Source of the DNA: Eubacterium sp. CAG:180
GTDB lineage: Bacteria; Bacillota; Clostridia; Oscillospirales; Acutalibacteraceae
DNA length: 7,744 nt
Assembly: GCA_000432435.1 (NCBI GenBank)
Contig: HF993118.1
Location: forward strand, 1 to 7,744
Direction: 5' to 3'
The notes under the pieces were generated by a model. It had not been told where the DNA came from. It worked only from the letters and a program-made list of their open reading frames with translations, and did not search any database. This document shows positions 5,797 to 7,744 of this stretch, piece after piece; position 1 is the stretch's first letter, and every line of letters starts with the position of its first letter. The position numbers and the translations under genes are program-made.

Positions 5797-6342
5797 ATGC
5801 TGTCTACATTTTCGCAGTACTTTATGACGCTGTCCGCGACAGAAAATCTCGCGGAAAAAATGGTGCATCTGTTCGGAGATACCATACCGTCATGGCTTAC
5901 GGTGTTTATAATTTCGCTGTTCCCGATTCTTGAGAACCGCGGCGGTATGATAGCCGCAAGACTGCTCAATATGAATATGCTTCAGGCATTCATCATCTCG
6001 TATCTCGGGAATCTTGTGCCGATACCGTTTATCCTTTTGTTCATCAAAAAGATATTCGAGTGGCTGAGAAAGATAAAGGGCTTTGACAAAATAATAAAGC
6101 ACTTTGAAGCAAAAGCCGAAAAGAATCGAGATAAAATAAACCGCGGTAAGCAGTGGGGGCTTTTGCTGTTCGTTGCGATTCCGCTTCCCGGAACCGGCGG
6201 CTGGACGGGCGCGCTTATGGCGTCGCTTTTAGAAATACCGCCTAAAAAGGCATTTCCGATAATCGCCCTCGGCGTGCTTATAGCCGGGCTTATAATGACC
6301 ACCGTGACATACGGTATAGGCTGGATAGTTTCCGGCTCGTAA
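5797..6342 (+). CDS. Small membrane protein of the COG2426/PF06695 family (annotated as putative small multidrug export protein)
   Basis: A 181-residue integral membrane protein. Hallmarks of the family are visible: ISLFPILENRGGMIAARLL (about 39-57, with E46 and R48) and AIPLPGTGGWTGALMASLL (about 127-145). Hydrophobic segments lie near 33-57, 62-84, 119-145 and 153-178. A basic amphipathic stretch at 86-117 is probably cytoplasmic. The pattern of an acidic/arginine turn and a PGTG re-entrant-like segment recalls DedA-type transporters. The multidrug export label rests on old homology naming and should not be taken as demonstrated function. ATG at 5797 has AAGGAG (5785-5790) six bases upstream. 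It is 16 bp after the Nudix gene and is followed by a hairpin terminator at 6366, so the two form a bicistronic unit. Confidence 0.88.
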   Translation: MLSTFSQYFMTLSATENLAEKMVHLFGDTIPSWLTVFIISLFPILENRGGMIAARLLNMNMLQAFIISYLGNLVPIPFILLFIKKIFEWLRKIKGFDKIIKHFEAKAEKNRDKINRGKQWGLLLFVAIPLPGTGGWTGALMASLLEIPPKKAFPIIALGVLIAGLIMTTVTYGIGWIVSGS

Positions 6343-6365
6343 GTCTTATATGGTTTTATGATTCC

Positions 6366-6403
6366 AAGACCTGTTTTCGCTTTGCGGCGAGGGCAGGTCT
6401 TTT
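6366..6403 (+). terminator. Rho-independent terminator of the Nudix/membrane-protein unit
   Basis: AAGACCTG (6366-6373) pairs with CAGGTCTT (6394-6401). The stem continues inward as TTTTCGC (6374-6380) against GCGAGGG (6387-6393), with three G-U pairs, around a TTTGCG loop. The total is about 15 bp. A short T run (6400-6403) follows. The stem is strong but the T tract is modest. Confidence 0.75.
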
Positions 6404-6444
6404 AAGTGCCAAAAATTTTTTTGATTATTTGTGAGTATTGCCTA

Positions 6445-6473
6445 TTGATTTTTCAAAAAACGGTTGTTAAAAT
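6445..6473 (+). promoter_or_regulatory. Extended -10 promoter of the fucO-like gene
   Basis: TTGATT at 6445-6450, a 17-base spacer, and TAAAAT at 6468-6473, with TG at 6465-6466 forming an extended -10 (TGnTAAAAT). Transcription would start near 6480, giving a leader of about 65 bases. The -10 is buried in the candidate Rex site. Confidence 0.7.
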
Positions 6474-6481
6474 TTTAACGT
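6464..6481. promoter_or_regulatory. Candidate Rex operator overlapping the -10
   Basis: TTGTTAAAATTTTAACGT matches the clostridial Rex consensus TTGTTAAnnnnTTAACAA at 12 of 14 defined positions, with the left half perfect. Its core is a 14-bp perfect palindrome (6466-6479). A repressor here would block polymerase. Rex releases DNA when NADH is high, which would fit induction of an NADH-consuming reductase. The consensus is recalled knowledge; Rex itself is not in the window. Confidence 0.65.
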
Positions 6482-6484
6482 AGA

Positions 6485-6502
6485 TGGTTAAACGTTTACC
6501 CA
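6485..6502. promoter_or_regulatory. Second, weaker Rex-like site
   Basis: TGGTTAAACGTTTACCCA matches the same consensus at 11 of 14 defined positions and has a 10-bp palindromic core TAAACGTTTA (6489-6498). It begins 21 bp after the first site, about two helical turns, so both would face the same side of the DNA. It lies just after the predicted transcription start. Confidence 0.45.
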
Positions 6503-6545
6503 CGTTGCCGTTAAATTTATTTTATTGAATACGGAGGAATAAGTT

Positions 6546-7694
6546 ATGGCTAACAGATTTGTTCTTAACGAGACTTCTTATCACGGCAAGGGCGCAATAG
6601 AGAGCATTGCCGACGAGGCAAAGGGCAGAGGCTTTAAAAAGGCTTTTATTTGCTCGGACCCCGATCTTCTTAAATTCGGAGTTACCAAAAAGGTTACGGA
6701 TGTTCTTGATAAAGCCGGACTTGACTATGAGATATACTCCGACATCAAGGCTAATCCCACAATAGAAAACTGTCAGCACGGCGTTGAGGCATTTAAGGCT
6801 TCGGGTGCCGATTATCTTATCGCAATCGGCGGCGGCTCCTCAATGGATACCTCTAAGGCGATTGGCATAGTTGTTGCGAATCCCGAATTTTCAGATATCA
6901 GAAGCCTTGAGGGAGTGGCTCCCACAAAGAATAAGGCTGTTCCGATTTTTGCCGTTCCCACAACCGCAGGCACAGCCGCTGAGGTTACCATAAACTATGT
7001 TATAACCGACGCCGAGAAAAACAGAAAAATGGTGTGCGTCGATGTTCACGATATCCCGGTAGTTGCTTTTGTTGACCCGGATATGATGTCGAGTATGCCA
7101 AAGGGGCTTACTGCCGCAACCGGTATGGACGCTCTTACACACGCTATTGAGGGCTACATCACAAAGGGTGCTTGGGAGCTTTCCGATATGTTCCATTTAA
7201 AGGCAATCGAAATAATTTCCCGCGCTCTTCGAGGTGCTGTTGAAAACACCCCCGAGGGCAGAGAGGAAATGGCTCTCGGTCAGTACATAGCCGGAATGGG
7301 CTTCTCAAATGTCGGCCTCGGCATAGTTCACTCTATGGCTCATCCGCTCGGCGCGCTTTACGACACACCTCACGGTGTTGCAAATGCAATTATTCTTCCG
7401 ACTGTTATGGAATATAACGCTCCGGCTACCGGTGAAAAATACAGAGATATAGCAAAGGCTATGGGCGTAAAGGGTACGGATGATATGACTCAGGATGAGT
7501 ACAGAAAGGCTGCTGTTGATGCAGTAAAACGCCTTGCTTCCGATGTAGGTATTCCCGCAGACCTTAAAGAAATCGTTAAAGAAAAGGATATACAGTTCCT
7601 CTCGGAGTCTGCGTATGCGGATGCCTGCCGTCCCGGTAACCCCCGCGACACAAGCGTTGAAGAGATTGCAGAACTCTATCGTTCGCTTATTTGA
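6546..7694 (+). CDS. fucO: Iron-dependent alcohol dehydrogenase, FucO-like lactaldehyde reductase (propanediol oxidoreductase)
   Basis: A 382-residue group III alcohol dehydrogenase. It is close to E. coli FucO over its full length (MANRFVLNET start, SGADYLIAIGGGS, PTTAGTAAEVTINYVITD, DALTHAIEGYIT, GQYIAGMGFSNVGLG, PHGVANAI, GNPRD). FucO reduces L-lactaldehyde to 1,2-propanediol with NADH, the fermentative end step of fucose and rhamnose use. Expected Fe ligands D195, H199, H262 and H276 are all present, each one less than the E. coli numbers. GGGSSMD (95-101) is the dinucleotide loop, and D38 corresponds to the aspartate that favours NAD over NADP in FucO. ATG at 6546 has GGAGG (6533-6537) eight bases upstream. 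The gene has its own promoter with Rex-like sites and no fucose or rhamnose genes beside it. Such enzymes also reduce other short aldehydes, so the physiological substrate here is open. Confidence 0.92.
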   Translation: MANRFVLNETSYHGKGAIESIADEAKGRGFKKAFICSDPDLLKFGVTKKVTDVLDKAGLDYEIYSDIKANPTIENCQHGVEAFKASGADYLIAIGGGSSMDTSKAIGIVVANPEFSDIRSLEGVAPTKNKAVPIFAVPTTAGTAAEVTINYVITDAEKNRKMVCVDVHDIPVVAFVDPDMMSSMPKGLTAATGMDALTHAIEGYITKGAWELSDMFHLKAIEIISRALRGAVENTPEGREEMALGQYIAGMGFSNVGLGIVHSMAHPLGALYDTPHGVANAIILPTVMEYNAPATGEKYRDIAKAMGVKGTDDMTQDEYRKAAVDAVKRLASDVGIPADLKEIVKEKDIQFLSESAYADACRPGNPRDTSVEEIAELYRSLI

Positions 7695-7744
7695 CGCATT
7701 ATTACTCAACAATAACGAAATTTTGGTTTCCTCGCTTAAGGGAC

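Noticed and set aside
7305..7712. A 135-codon open frame on the minus strand opposite the fucO-like gene
   Set aside because: It overlaps conserved FucO sequence including iron ligands, and has no supporting start signal or domain.
7695..7744. Possible terminator or new gene after the fucO-like gene
   Set aside because: The last 50 bases hold only a weak AT arm pair (TTATT/AATAA) with no T tract. The GGTTTCC and AAGGGA stretches give no supported start, and the window ends too soon to judge.

Overview
The window looks like a chromosomal piece of an anaerobic, low-to-mid GC Clostridia-type Firmicute. The clues are strong AGGAGG-type ribosome binding sites, a clostridial PdaB-like polysaccharide deacetylase, a DUF1540 cysteine-rich small protein, an LCP cell-wall ligase, and a Rex-type operator of the clostridial form. 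No species can be named. There are no rRNA, tRNA, CRISPR, phage or insertion-sequence signatures.

Minus-strand half (1-4900). Transcription runs leftward from a promoter near 4869-4897. It covers an LCP cell-envelope transferase (3469-4827), an intracellular GH51 alpha-L-arabinofuranosidase (1951-3450) and a zinc-ribbon membrane protein of unknown function (1146-1931). The gaps are only 18-19 bp, so these three are probably one operon. A strong hairpin-plus-U-tract terminator (1093-1129) ends it. That terminator overlaps the ribosome binding site and probable TTG start of the next leftward gene, a secreted or membrane-anchored NodB-fold deacetylase (312-1094). After a 126-bp gap comes a 52-residue DUF1540 protein (27-185). 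A purine-rich site at the left edge hints at another leftward gene outside the window.

Intergenic 4828-5048. This is a divergent promoter region with one clear sigma-70-type promoter on each strand. Each promoter has its own inverted repeat beside it.

Plus-strand half (5049-7744). A two-gene unit encodes a Nudix hydrolase with an N-terminal pyrophosphatase-like domain (5049-5780) and a PF06695/COG2426-type small membrane protein (5797-6342), followed by a hairpin terminator (6366-6403). A separate gene (6546-7694) encodes an iron-dependent alcohol dehydrogenase very like FucO (lactaldehyde reductase). It has an extended -10 promoter whose -10 lies inside a 12/14 match to the clostridial Rex operator. 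A weaker second copy lies exactly 21 bp downstream, which suggests NADH/NAD+-controlled expression.

Themes are cell envelope work (LCP ligase, deacetylase), pentose glycoside use (GH51), nucleotide housekeeping (Nudix) and fermentative redox balance (FucO with Rex). I found no convincing defence or mobile system. The most interesting items are the Rex-type control of fucO, the degenerate pyrophosphatase-like/Nudix fusion, the terminator that overlaps a start site, and the acidic repeats in the LCP cytoplasmic tail.
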